DNA of 64,000 nt from Ceratothoa steindachneri. Its lineage: Eukaryota; Arthropoda; Malacostraca; Isopoda; Cymothoidae. Position numbers and translations under genes: made by a program. Location: positions 221,022,235-221,086,234 of the forward strand of contig OZ018317.1 of NCBI GenBank assembly GCA_963969495.1, in the 5' to 3' direction. The notes beneath the pieces are model-generated. The model had not been told where the DNA came from. It ran no database searches and saw nothing but the letters and a program-made list of their open reading frames with translations. Shown here one piece after another: positions 45,299 to 54,894 of this stretch (within the stretch, counting starts at the first letter, position 1; the number at the start of each line of letters is the position of its first letter).

Positions 45299-46458
45299 AT
45301 GGGTAAAAATAATGATATTAGTCTCCATAGAATTGGACAAATAAAAGTGTATTTGACTGAAACCACATTTAAATAGGTAGAAATTGCAAAGAAACTAAAG
45401 GTTTCAATTAGTGCATTTAAGAGAAAATTTAAAAATAAGAAGGATGTATTGTCAAAAAGGGTTGCAAACTGTGGTCGTAAGCCAGTAACAACCCTAGGAT
45501 TGATAGAAAAATCAAAAGAATGTCTCTCAACAAAAGGAGAGCATCTTGTAGTAAGACTTCCTGTGAAATAATGGAAGAGAACATCACTGTGCATCCTGGA
45601 ACAATTTACAACACACTATTAGAAAGTGGATTATACGCATATCGTCCAAGGAAGAAAACCTAGGCTTACCCCGACGATGGTGGTGGCGCGCTATGGATGG
45701 GCTAAAAATCAGATTACATGGACTTCTGAGCAATGGGACCAGGTAAGATAATCTAAAATAGTGAATTAGGGTCTTTAGGTATTGTGTGTGCTAAAATATG
45801 ACCTTTATTAATGAAATTGCATGTTATGATTGATTTCAATCATCAAACTAGCTTTATGTATAATTATTTAAAAAAGACTTAATTTTTGATTGCCATAGAA
45901 TAAAGCAGTCACTTATGCTGGGATGTCCTATTAGTCAAATATGGTTTTCAACTTTTGCAGGCGGTGTTTTCTGACGAATTTCTACCAGATTGTCTTCGAA
46001 AAACAGTAAAATTTACACAAAATATTATGGTTTTGAGGGTAATTTGTATCCATGGAACTAGTCGTCTGAAGATAATTGAAGGGACTATGAACTAAGAGAG
46101 GTACATAAAGGTACTTAAAGGCCATCTACTACCGTAAGTAAGAGATTGGTATGAAGATAGGCTTTGGATTTTTCAACATGACTCGGCTTCATGCCATACG
46201 GCAAAATCGGTAAAGAAGTGGTGCGACGAAAATGGTGTTACCTTGTTACCATGACCCGAAAATTAACCTGACAAGAACCCCATCTAGAGTTTATGGTCTA
46301 TGTTGAAAGATGAAATGCATCAATTCCGTATTACAAAGAAAAAACAACTTATTGAATGCCTCATAGAAGTTTGGTTCCTGTCGGATAACATCAAGCATCT
46401 TTGCAAGACACTGATTCGTGGCATGCATCGTCGTGTACACGCCTCTAATGCTGCTTAA
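45299..46458 (+). pseudogene. Tc1-like transposase with an intron, decayed
   Basis: Start ATG at 45299 (MGKNNDISLHRIGQIKVYLT). The N-terminal paired-like helix-turn-helix part continues with IAKKLKVSISAFKRK and RVANCGRKPVTT, then, after a +1 shift, HPGTIYNTLLESGLYAYRPR and LTPTMVVARYGWAKNQITWT. After an intron the catalytic domain follows: AVFSDE (first Asp), KTVKFTQNIMV, LWIFQHDSASCHTAKSVKKW (second Asp), and a decayed third motif where PWPGNSPDLNPIE is expected, then SLWSMLKDEMHQ and a C-terminal tail ending at 46458. At least five in-frame stops and an internal deletion after FSDE make it inactive. No terminal repeats were found by eye. Confidence 0.8.
45743..45960 (+). other. Intron in Tc1-like transposase (218 bp)
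   Basis: Donor CAG|GTAAGATAAT and acceptor TTTTCAACTTTTGCAG| fit the consensus. Removing it joins SEQWDQ to AVFSDE in phase 0, exactly the continuity expected in the family. Confidence 0.8.
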
Positions 46459-46459
46459 G

Positions 46460-47240
46460 AGGGGCAAACTGACTACTGAAATACTAGTATTGTATAAATA
46501 ATAGGAAATAAATCATCTGTAAATAAATAAATTCAGTTTATTTTACCTTTATATATATAGAAATATCAAAAATTAACAAAATCCATAATAACTTTTCCAG
46601 TACTGTAAGTTTCGATAATAAATCAGCGCCTGGAATTCTACTTCGTGTGACGTTTAGCATTTGGATTTTAGATAAGGCTATCACTTTAATTTCCTACTGA
46701 TCCTTTATTCGTTCAAAACAAGAATAAGGGTGGTATTCTTATGTAGATGGATGATTTCCAACATGGCTATCCTTTTTGATGTGGTGCAGGAATCATCAGA
46801 TACTTTTGTCCTTTACTGGTCCCTCATAATATATGTTTTTTTTGTTATATGGCGATCTTCAAGGCCACATGTATCTGTCTACCAACTAAGAAAGCCTTGA
46901 GAAAAGAGGTGAACATTTAAGGCATAATTGAAGGCACCGAGCGAGGTTAATAATTCTAGAGCCTATAAGAGGAAAGAAAATCGAGAAAGCACGATCATCC
47001 CGCAGCACATATAACTGCGAGATACAAATAATAATGGGTCACAGCAGGATTTAAAGCTCTCATGGCAGGGAATTTTTTTTCGAAATTCAGGAAATTCTGG
47101 CGACCGCCAACAAGGTCATAGCGCAAGAAATGTAGCTGAATAGCCGATCTTTGGCTAGATTAAAATTAAAAAAATAAAAAAATAAGGACCAAATGACATG
47201 CTAGGTGTCGGAGAGAGGCCAGCTTTCCTCATCCACCCGA
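46460..47240. other. Unassigned AT-rich interval
   Basis: No gene recognised. Probably includes the 3' flank of the Tc1-like element; CCAGTACTGTAAG at 46599-46611 could belong to its inverted repeat, but no left partner was found. Confidence 0.35.
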
Positions 47241-47703
47241 ACATGCAACTAACACCACAAATCTAAATACTATGGATGAACCTCACTTCCTCTCCAAATT
47301 CTACTATTTCACAATCCCATTGTAACGATTCTGTTCAGAATACAAATGACAAGCGGTAGCGACTACGCTCATCCCGGTACCGGCATAGGTAACGCGTGCG
47401 AAGATCTCATAGACTGGAACATTCTAAAAAAATGTGTTGGACAGTCTTGGAGAGCAAATAATCATCACAATACGATTCAAGGGGGCGTTCCACCGATTCG
47501 AAAGTGACAGAAAACTACCTGAATAGCTCGAGGCAATGGATTGGGGGACTGAGGGGAGCGGGGTTACTTAGGGCCATGGACCAATTCAATTTGCGCCGCA
47601 ATGATTCTCAATATTAGAATCATGTCGGCCGTGTCTCATCTTCTTTGCCACGCAGCTCGCTGGGCTGACATAATTCCTACCATGTATTCAAAGTCTGGAG
47701 GAG

Positions 47704-48036
47704 CTAAAGCTGTGGCAGTCTACGAGACCTTAGAGTTTGTTTGGTGCCCTTATCAGCGCGCTCATTCACTGCAATCACAACATGTGCAGGAACCCAGCAG
47801 AAGACAATCTCGAAATCCTCACGGGTCGCATTAGCCGTGGCATCACGGATATTGCGAACCAGAGGGTATGGAGATTCGAAAGCCTCATGGGCACTCAGTG
47901 TGAATTGTGAGTCACTATAAAACACAATCCGTTCCATAAACCTGGCACGACGCTTTTTCTTCCTTACAGTGTTGTGTATTGCAACCAACTCGGCCGTGAA
48001 AATATGCAGCGCTCGGAAGAGGCTCGACGGTTTCAA
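47704..48036 (-). pseudogene. RNase H domain of family J LINE
   Basis: Reads IFTAELVAIHNTV (Glu of the active site), IVFYSDSQFTL (catalytic Asp), then FCWVPAHVVIAVNERADKGT, equivalent to the WVPAHVGIAGNERADKAA motif with the final Asp. RNase H removes the RNA strand during LINE reverse transcription and is found in I, Jockey-related and R1 groups. All metal-binding positions are present, but the domain is isolated from its RT. Confidence 0.85.
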
Positions 48037-48772
48037 ACAAGGTATACAAGCCGACTCTCTATTTCGGATTTGGAGCCATAAGTGTGAAGTAGCACGAAAC
48101 TAGTGTCACTCGACGTGTGCCCCAATAAAATCACAAGAAGTAACCTGGTGCTATCGAATGTTTGAGAGCAGAGGCATGGCGAAAAATGTTCAGACGTCAC
48201 ACTCTCCAGAGGAGCCCCTTGGACAGAACCAGAGGTCTTTCCAACATGGAGGTTTCAAAGGAGTTGCCTTGCCCTAAATTCAAAAGGCTTGCGGGGTCTT
48301 TCTCGTTAAGTGAAGACATGCATAACCGCAAAGAAGACTCGCGGGCGGGCTTCTAACCATAGCGGAATCTAGCTCTCGGTCGACAAAAATCCCGTATGAT
48401 GAAATCGTTCCGACGGCGCTTATAGCACAAGCAGGCATATCGCTTCTCCTCAGTATCGCCTCATACTCGGTTTTGAACCATGGCGATGATGACACCAAAA
48501 AAGAATTCAGCCGCCTCATCAACCAACCTAAACTCTCGACTGAGAAAAAGAAATCAACTTATTTCTTCAAGTGCGGGCCCCCCTCCTCTGTTTCACACAC
48601 CATTGAGGTATTTCTTAGGTGGCAAAGGACAAGTAAAGAATATTTTTGATTTTGGATGGGTGGTGATCACTATCATGAAGATCGTCGACTACATCCACCT
48701 AAAATCTAGCTCTGCGTTCGTAGACCACAGGGATAGATTGAGACAAGAAAATTAAGCGGTTTTCGGAAATTG

Positions 48773-49200
48773 TTAAATGAATTCATCCACATTTAAGACA
48801 CTCATCACCAGCTTTTTTATTAATTCTGAATGATCCTTCCCTTGTAACGATTCGTGTAGTTCCTCACCAGAATGGTGCCTACCGTTAAAATCTCCGAATA
48901 TTAGAAATGGACTTGGAAACCGTGCAACGAATCGGTGGAAGTCCGCCAGGTCTAGTTCAGCTGACGGTGGAATATGTACTGAAAGAATAGTATACATTCT
49001 ATCCAGGTGTAACTGCACTGGCACTCCTTGAGAAGAAGCATTTAAAGCCAGATAAAGAAGGGAGTCATAATTTCGGGTGTAAATTGCGTATCGACTTGCC
49101 CTCTCCCAATCCCATGAAGATGCGGTTGCAAAACTCTTCCTCTTCGCCTGGGTGGGCAGTGGGCACATACTCAGCATGGATTCCTGAAGGCAAATATCTA
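48773..49200 (-). pseudogene. APE endonuclease domain of family J LINE
   Basis: GVPVQLHLDRMYTILSVHIP, PPSAELDLADFHRFVARFPS, PFLIFGDFNGRHHSG. The GDFNGRH motif carries the conserved Asp and Asn of APE-type LINE endonucleases. The upstream WNCRGL start is in another frame. The C-terminal SDH motif is lost before the stop at 48773. The plus-strand copy at 54.2-54.4 kb matches closely. Confidence 0.8.
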
Positions 49201-49646
49201 AAGGGGAGCGGGAAGAAGCAAGCTCTGCAGCTCTTCCCAGTTAGCTAGAAGTCCACGGCAATTCCAATAAAAGAAAATGCCCTCCAAGCCTACCTCAAAG
49301 GAGACGTGGGGTTCATCTTCGAAATAAAGACCCTCACAGGAATAGCTGTATACAGGGTCTTCGGGCTAAATATGATGATTTTTAATGTCTCCTTTTTCTA
49401 GGAACAATTTGATCTATCGGAAAACAGTGAACGGTGTTGGAAAGCATACATATTAATTATTTGTTGCGAAAAGGTTTGCTTACATTGAGGACTGGAAGCT
49501 ATCTGAATATTGGAAGAAAGTTACCTCTCTGATCATGATTTGCGCCTGGCATCAAAATGTCGACATCATGACTAGTGCCCAATGTTCTGTAACACTGTAA
49601 AGGCTGTAATACGTGAATGGACAGATGCAACGGAGACTTCTAAGCC

Positions 49647-49970
49647 GTGGCCAGCAGAAGGGAACACAGTAGCAGTTATGACTTCGTTCGCACGCTAGAA
49701 TTCCTCCAACAACTACAGGACAAGGTGATGGAAGACCTAAGCAAGAGAATCCGGGCTTTGGTGAGAGAGATGGGAGTTGGCATCACCACCATAAAGCTGG
49801 CCCTGAATGAGAACCTTGTCTCAGTCGTAAAGCAGGCGCAAGGGACAAATTCTGACAACCAAGGCGAAAGAGAACCAATTACATAAAGGTTAACAAAGCG
49901 CATGAATAAGCTGAAGCATCCTGTCGAGCCAGTCACGATCTGTTTTCTCTCACACACACTGGAGCTTTTT
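49647..49970 (+). pseudogene. maT/mariner-like transposase, N-terminal half
   Basis: EFLQQLQDKVMEDLSKRIRA, LVREMGVGITTIKLALNENL: a helix-turn-helix of the type found at the start of maT-like transposases. Then, after a stop at 49884, MNKLKHPVEPVTICFLSH, which matches the linker just before the first catalytic Asp (FFSDE in the family), here with the Asp lost. The sequence then leaves the family. It is complementary in extent to the C-terminal half at 9870-10250, though not necessarily the same subfamily. Confidence 0.65.
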
Positions 49971-50242
49971 AAGGTATGGACTCGCACTCAAGTCTCCCTA
50001 ACCACCCCCTCCCACCTTCCCCCCCATCCCTACCGCTAAGATTTTTCTAAGGATTCAACTCGACCTCGTATGAACATATCCAGAGAGTACACACGCAACA
50101 CACACACACACTTGAAAGCGTTTTGAATTTTCAGGGTTTTTCTTGGATTAACATAACCGTGGAGTTGCCATTCAACCTTTTACAATTATTAGGTTGGCCC
50201 GTCTAGTTGTCATCTGTTTAAATCATTTGTCTTTACACCTCT

Positions 50243-50837
50243 TTGTGTGTCACATGTTCTAAGATGATTCTTCATCCACACCGTACCGGACCTAGACTTA
50301 GTAAATATTTTGCAACTGAAGGTGTGTGTGGATCGGATTATAAATTTAGCCCAGACTATTCATCTACGGTTGATTTCTTCGATAATCTTCGGCGACTTAT
50401 TCATGAATACCCAATTGATCGGATTGAATTTCTCTATAGTGGGTCAGTCCAACCACCTTTCAACTATAATAACGGAAAAGAAGTTATTGAAAATCTCCAG
50501 TTTATGGATTTAGAAGATCTTATAATCGGTGAAAAATTAAAATAACGAGCTTATGGATTAGTTTTTCTTTGTAGGAGGTCTATCCGATCGTCTCAATACA
50601 TGGGTGGATAGATTTTTCTGCATATTGCATTCTAACATTGTGAATGATGGGGAGAATGTAGTGATCATCGCTATATTTGACACAAAACCCTTGTTATTTC
50701 GATTTCTCTCATGGTATTTCCATCAGCTCACTGATACGATGAAAACCAAGATTGAAGAGGCAAGGATGAAAGAATTCCCCTTCTCACAAGGTCAAGAGAA
50801 TATGAGTTATTTTTTAGAAAAAATAAAACATTGGTAG
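50243..50837 (+). CDS. Two-exon candidate gene; weak thiamine pyrophosphokinase-like pattern
   Basis: Exon 1 is open from 50243 (or an upstream acceptor) to 50528, exon 2 from 50575 to the stop at 50837. Splicing out 46 bp (GTGAAAAATT...TTTCTTTGTAG) keeps the frame and creates LIIGGLSDRLNTWVDRFF. The order KYFATEG, SPDYSSTVDFFDNLRRL, LIIGGLSDRL, then VVIIAIFDTKPLLFRF resembles the sequence of blocks in animal thiamine pyrophosphokinase (TPDQD.TDF, LGGL.GRFD, then a strand before the C-terminal domain). However, the diagnostic Asp residues of both motifs are not conserved and an extra ~25-residue segment is present. It may be a diverged paralogue, a pseudogene, or an unrelated gene. A 5' exon may lie further left. 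The second exon is tandemly duplicated to the right. Confidence 0.35.
50529..50574 (+). other. Candidate 46-bp intron
   Basis: GT at 50529-50530 and TTTTTCTTTGTAG ending at 50574. It contains the stop codon that otherwise closes exon 1, and its removal keeps the reading frame open for a further 87 codons. Confidence 0.5.
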
Positions 50838-51150
50838 TTTAACGCGTATTATTTCATTTTTATTTTATTCATATAAATCAGAGAATATAAATTAATAATT
50901 AAAAAATATATATGCACATAGAGAAAGAGCTAATAATAGCTATATTTGACACAAAACCCTTGTTATTTCGATTTCTCTCATGGTATTCCCATCAGCTCAC
51001 CGATACGATGAAAACCAAGATTGAAGAGGCAGGGATGAAAGAATTCCCCTTCTCACAAGGTCAAGAGAATATGAGTTATTTTTTAGAAAAAATAAAACAT
51101 TGGTAGTTTAACGCGTATTATTTCATTTTTATTTTATTCATATAAATCAG
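50670..51150 (+). repeat. Tandem duplication (269-bp period) covering exon 2
   Basis: 50670-50881 recurs at 50939-51150 with about three differences in 212 bp (for example TATTTCC/TATTCCC, GGCAAGG/GGCAGGG). The second copy keeps the reading frame (ORF 50912-51106) but lacks the exon 2 start and acceptor. Recent event. Confidence 0.9.
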
Positions 51151-51459
51151 TGATGAACACATGTGCCGGGTTCCGAAGCCGTCTTGAGGCCGTGGTTGAA
51201 TCTGAGGGCGGCTACTTTGAGTAAGCTGTTCGCTCAGAGCAATAATCTAGTTGTTAGTTTTAAAATTTTTAAAATACATTTCATTTTTCTGATATGCGGT
51301 GGGGGGGAGGAGTCTTTTATGAAAATCGCCAAATTTAGCCCGAACACCCTGTACTTCCTAGTGAAGGAGCTCGGTGGGCTGTTTTCCGCAAAAAGCGTTG
51401 CTGCATTCGCGTGTTGCTTGGGGGAAGCTTGGTTCGGCGTATGATACTTTGTCGTATTA

Positions 51460-52370
51460 TCTCGAAATCTTTGGTGGGAGAAGCCGTTTTGTGGTCGGGG
51501 ACCTTCGTTCTTTAGAGAAGCCCGACTTTTCAAATCTCCCTTCAAGCCTTGGACAAGGACTAGGGAGCCGAAGTTCTCTTGTTTCCTCCCTCGTTTGGAA
51601 AGGGGGGCAGATTTGGAGACCCGGTGATGGCCTAACAACCATCTTCCTGGTTTTGCATCCTGAGAGTCTAACCACACGGTGGAGGTGCACGGCCGGAGGG
51701 AGCGTGAGCCCATAGTGCCACAGCTTTAACCAGGCTGGTGCCCAAGGTAGGTCTAACCCACAAAAGGGCTCCAACTGGTCGCGTATGTGGTTGTGGTGTG
51801 GGGAAGGGGTGCAACAGAACCAATTTCTTTTGTCTCTCGAAAAGTGATTCGGTCCACATCCTTAACTAGCAGGGCCTCATCTGCAAATAAATACATGCTT
51901 CAATCCAATTCAACGCTTGGCATTACACAATACAGATGTATCGGGTATGGCCTTCGAGCCGTTACCACAGATTACGGGTTCTTCGAGGAATTTGTCCGTC
52001 TATAGGTTCGGTTTGTATTGCCGAAGCGGTGGAAGTGGTAGCACCAAGGTGGTATGGCACGAATGCCTTGACGCGGTGGCAATCCAGCAATCTCGCCGCT
52101 CACTTATAACCATTGAACTTGACGAGGAGTGTAGGAGTGGGACTCGAGGTCTTTCTTAGTCTTATCATTGCACGTTCGAATTTAATTGAGGCTGGTCGGC
52201 CAGCTCTCCCATGATCTTTTCCAAGGAGTAGTCAAGGAGTTCACTTGCATAAACTACTCCTTTTCACGAAGTTCATAGTAGAGTGCGGTATTTAAAGATC
52301 ATTCACTGTGGTAGCCTTGGCATCTACCTTCATTAGGAGGGTCCTGTCACTAACAGGGATATAATAAAAT
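51460..52370 (-). pseudogene. Family J LINE, 5' UTR and ORF1 start, copy 2
   Basis: Homologous to 20123-21100. ORF1 would start at 51859 (MWTESLFERQKKLVLL) and continue in changing frames to about 51460 in Pro/Arg-rich sequence with no motif I recognise. The upstream part to 52370 matches the presumed 5' UTR (CGCTTGGCATTACACAATAC, GAGTGGGACTCGAGG, ACTACTCCTTTTCACGAAG). It ends abruptly against the AT-rich DNA at 52370. Confidence 0.5.
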
Positions 52371-52439
52371 TTTATTTTAGTTTTCTGAAATTCTCAAACT
52401 TGCCACCATTATAAAAAAAAACTGCTCCACCCCATCCCA

Positions 52440-52590
52440 CCTGGAATTTTCCCCCATTTCTGGGGCTCCAACTCTGGACGCGTTAAAGTATGATCTCTGC
52501 ACCTGTGCGGTAACGCGCGCCGGCCTTTGCCCAGTCAACGGTTGCTCCCCATGCGCCGCAGCTACCAACTGAGCAAACAGAGAGGACGGT
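52440..52590 (-). repeat. tRNA-derived SINE-like sequence
   Basis: On the minus strand TTTGCTCAGTTGGTAGCTGC is a good pol III A box; GAGTTGGAGCCCC about 85 bp later could be a displaced B box. A normal tRNA cannot be folded. Probably a SINE, partly decayed. Confidence 0.45.
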
Positions 52591-53960
52591 GAGACGGCCA
52601 GGACCTAAAGATCTGTCATATGAAAGACCGGGAGACTGGAACCCGGGATTTTTAGTTGACCTACATCAAACAAGGCAGTAAAGCCTGCCCCCGTAGGCAG
52701 TACAACCTTATGCGCCCCGTAACTGCTAGTTCTTCTCGTTTCTTGAGCCTCTCCATGATTATTTTCCTTCCATCTCGATACTCCTGCACATATTGGAAAA
52801 ATCGTTTTAATGAAATGCGCTGGAAAAGTAGAATTTAAGTTTGTTCGACGGAACTTTTCTATCACACATGTAAACCTCTCGAAAGATTAAAAAAACGAGC
52901 GTAAACGAACTTTTGCAAACCCCGGTAGAAGGACAGAGGGAATGCACCAGCTTCCACAGGCCCTGTTTAGATCGAATTCAAGTCAGTCAGCCAGGCCTTC
53001 CTAATGGACACTTCTGCCTGATGGACTGGTGAGGTTCGGTCAGTAACAAAGAGAGGAAAGAAGGAGCCGCGGCATTTGAAATCTTGTAGGTAAGAAGAAA
53101 CTCCCTGAAATCCATGTTGGATCAGATGGGCAGCGAGTCACGTTTACGAAGGAAAGTTGCACGAGTCAAACATTCCGAATACTTTGCAGGAACTTGAGTG
53201 TGGAATTATAAGATACGGCAAATATGAAATTACTCTTTTTAATCGTTTATCTGGTGACTGCCTCCATGGGCATAAGTCAACAAAAAACAACAATAAGAAC
53301 AGAACGTAGCCTAATCTTAGGCAATATTGCGGTGATCCAGACCCTGCGTCTTCAACTTAAGTTCGCTCTTATCTTTTTGAGAAAGAGATCCTAGCTGATT
53401 AGGCTGCCTACTGAATCTCTTTGCAAGAGGCCAAAGAATTAGCCCTGTCGCGCTTTGTGCAACTCGGGACTTCCTACACCTCTTAGAGAATAATGCATCC
53501 TCTGCTGCTAGCCCCTTCAGGACTACGAACACGGTTGCCACTGGACCAATTCGGAGCCATTTTCCGTAAGTGGAAATGCCCGCGTGCATCAATTGATTCG
53601 TCAGACTCCTAGGATACAAACTCTCTAACTCAATCTTGAGACCATCTTTGGGGAATTATAAGCGTGTTTCCCATATCAAGAACAACATCAAGAGATTCAC
53701 GGCTTCCTCGTCCATGTCCAAAGCTGGATGGGACGTATCAGAGACTCTAGAACCCCAGGTCATCTCGCCAGCCAAAGGATTCGAGGCAGGTGCAGGGAAG
53801 GGCTCTCACGGCGAGCCCAACCTTCCCCAATAAGCCATCAGATTCAACAGCGTCTTTGTGCCTAAGTTGATCAAAAAGACCGAGGAGTTCTACCTCCGGG
53901 AATGATAGAACTACCCGACGAGTGTCTTCTACTTGAAGAAAGACAAAGCAGATCCTTCGT
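52591..53960. other. Mixed interval, possibly family J ORF1 pieces
   Basis: GC-balanced DNA. A 100-codon minus-strand ORF (53317-53619, LTNQLMHAGISTYGKWLRIG...) and a plus-strand ORF (53636-53833, YKRVSHIKNNIKRFTASSS...) may both be LINE ORF1-derived, on opposite strands, which would imply an inversion. I could not decide between them. Confidence 0.3.
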
Positions 53961-54880
53961 GATAATCATGGAATCAATTTGCTTCAATGGAATTGCCGTG
54001 GACTCCAGGCTAACTACGAGGAGCTGTGGATGGTCGCATAATCCCTTCCTCTTTAGCTATTTATTTATAGGAGACCATGTTGGACGCGTGTCATCTGCTC
54101 ACCCTGTCTAGGTATAGGGTTTCCCGACCACAACATTGCGAGATTGAGACCGAGCAGGGGGATGCACTATTTACATCTAACATGATGTCTCCGTTTTTCG
54201 TATTACATTAAATGTTCCATTTCATGCAGTGGCAAGGAATCTACACATGGATACGATATATACCTTTCTTTCAGCGTATATTCCGCCATCACCTGAGGTC
54301 GATGCGGTGCATTTCCTTCGCGTTGTAACTCGGTTGCCGAAGCTCTTTCTCCTCCTCGGGGATTTGAACGGTAGCACATATTCTGGGGGGAATACGAAAT
54401 CAATCTCAGAGGTTAGGACCTTGCTGACCTGATCGAAGAGTTAAAGATTGGCGTTCTAAATGTAGATGAGTTTACACATCACTGTTAGCGAGCCGCCTCA
54501 ATTTCTTCTCGCCATCTGTCTCTGTGCTCTCCAGAATCGCAGCTGATTTTGGTTGGGTAGTCGATGACGTTCATGGTATTTGCAACTCTTATATATAAAT
54601 ATCATTTTCAGGGCAACTGCCCCCCGAGAAATCGCTCCGGTGCTGCTTGTAACGGGAGCGGTGGCCTGAATTTCAGGAAATGACTGATTTCTCTATCCCA
54701 GTCGAGTAGTTTAGGTCAGTTGTTGAGGCTGTTGAATTCTCTGGTACCCTCATCACCGTGGGACTAAATACTATTCCGAGACCTACTGGCCGTTTTGCAC
54801 GAGAACTGCTTCAATTTGTTCGGCCGAGTGTGATTCGACCTTCATAGAGGAGAGATGCGTCAATAAACACTAGAAACGAC
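53960..54880 (+). pseudogene. Family J LINE endonuclease, plus-strand copy
   Basis: LLQWNCRGLQANYEEL begins the APE endonuclease near 53970, followed after frameshifts by LHMDTIYTFLSAYIPPSPEV, LPKLFLLLGDLNGSTYSGG (GDLNG motif), and a C-terminal segment with AICLCALQNRS and a VVDDVHG stretch where SDH is expected nearby. Coding similarity continues to about 54870, where the 36-bp minisatellite begins. The RT and everything downstream are absent. Confidence 0.7.
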
Positions 54881-54894
54881 CCAGTTTTATTTCG

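Larger units (their letters stand above)
47240..49265 (-). mobile_element. Family J LINE, internally deleted, with endonuclease and RNase H
   Basis: On the minus strand the element runs from an endonuclease start (FYWNCRGLLANWEELQ near 49260) through the endonuclease core, then a short thumb-like remnant, an RNase H domain and the C-terminal QHIFLECSSL tail near 47400. The RT palm between them is essentially absent. It matches the other family J pieces at 19-21.8 kb and 51.5-54.9 kb. Confidence 0.75.

Noticed and set aside
45283..45594. 103-codon minus-strand ORF
   Set aside because: Antisense to the Tc1-like transposase N-terminal region.
48480..48755. Plus-strand ORF over the LINE deletion region
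   Set aside because: Opposite strand to the endonuclease and RNase H domains of the same LINE and lacking motifs.
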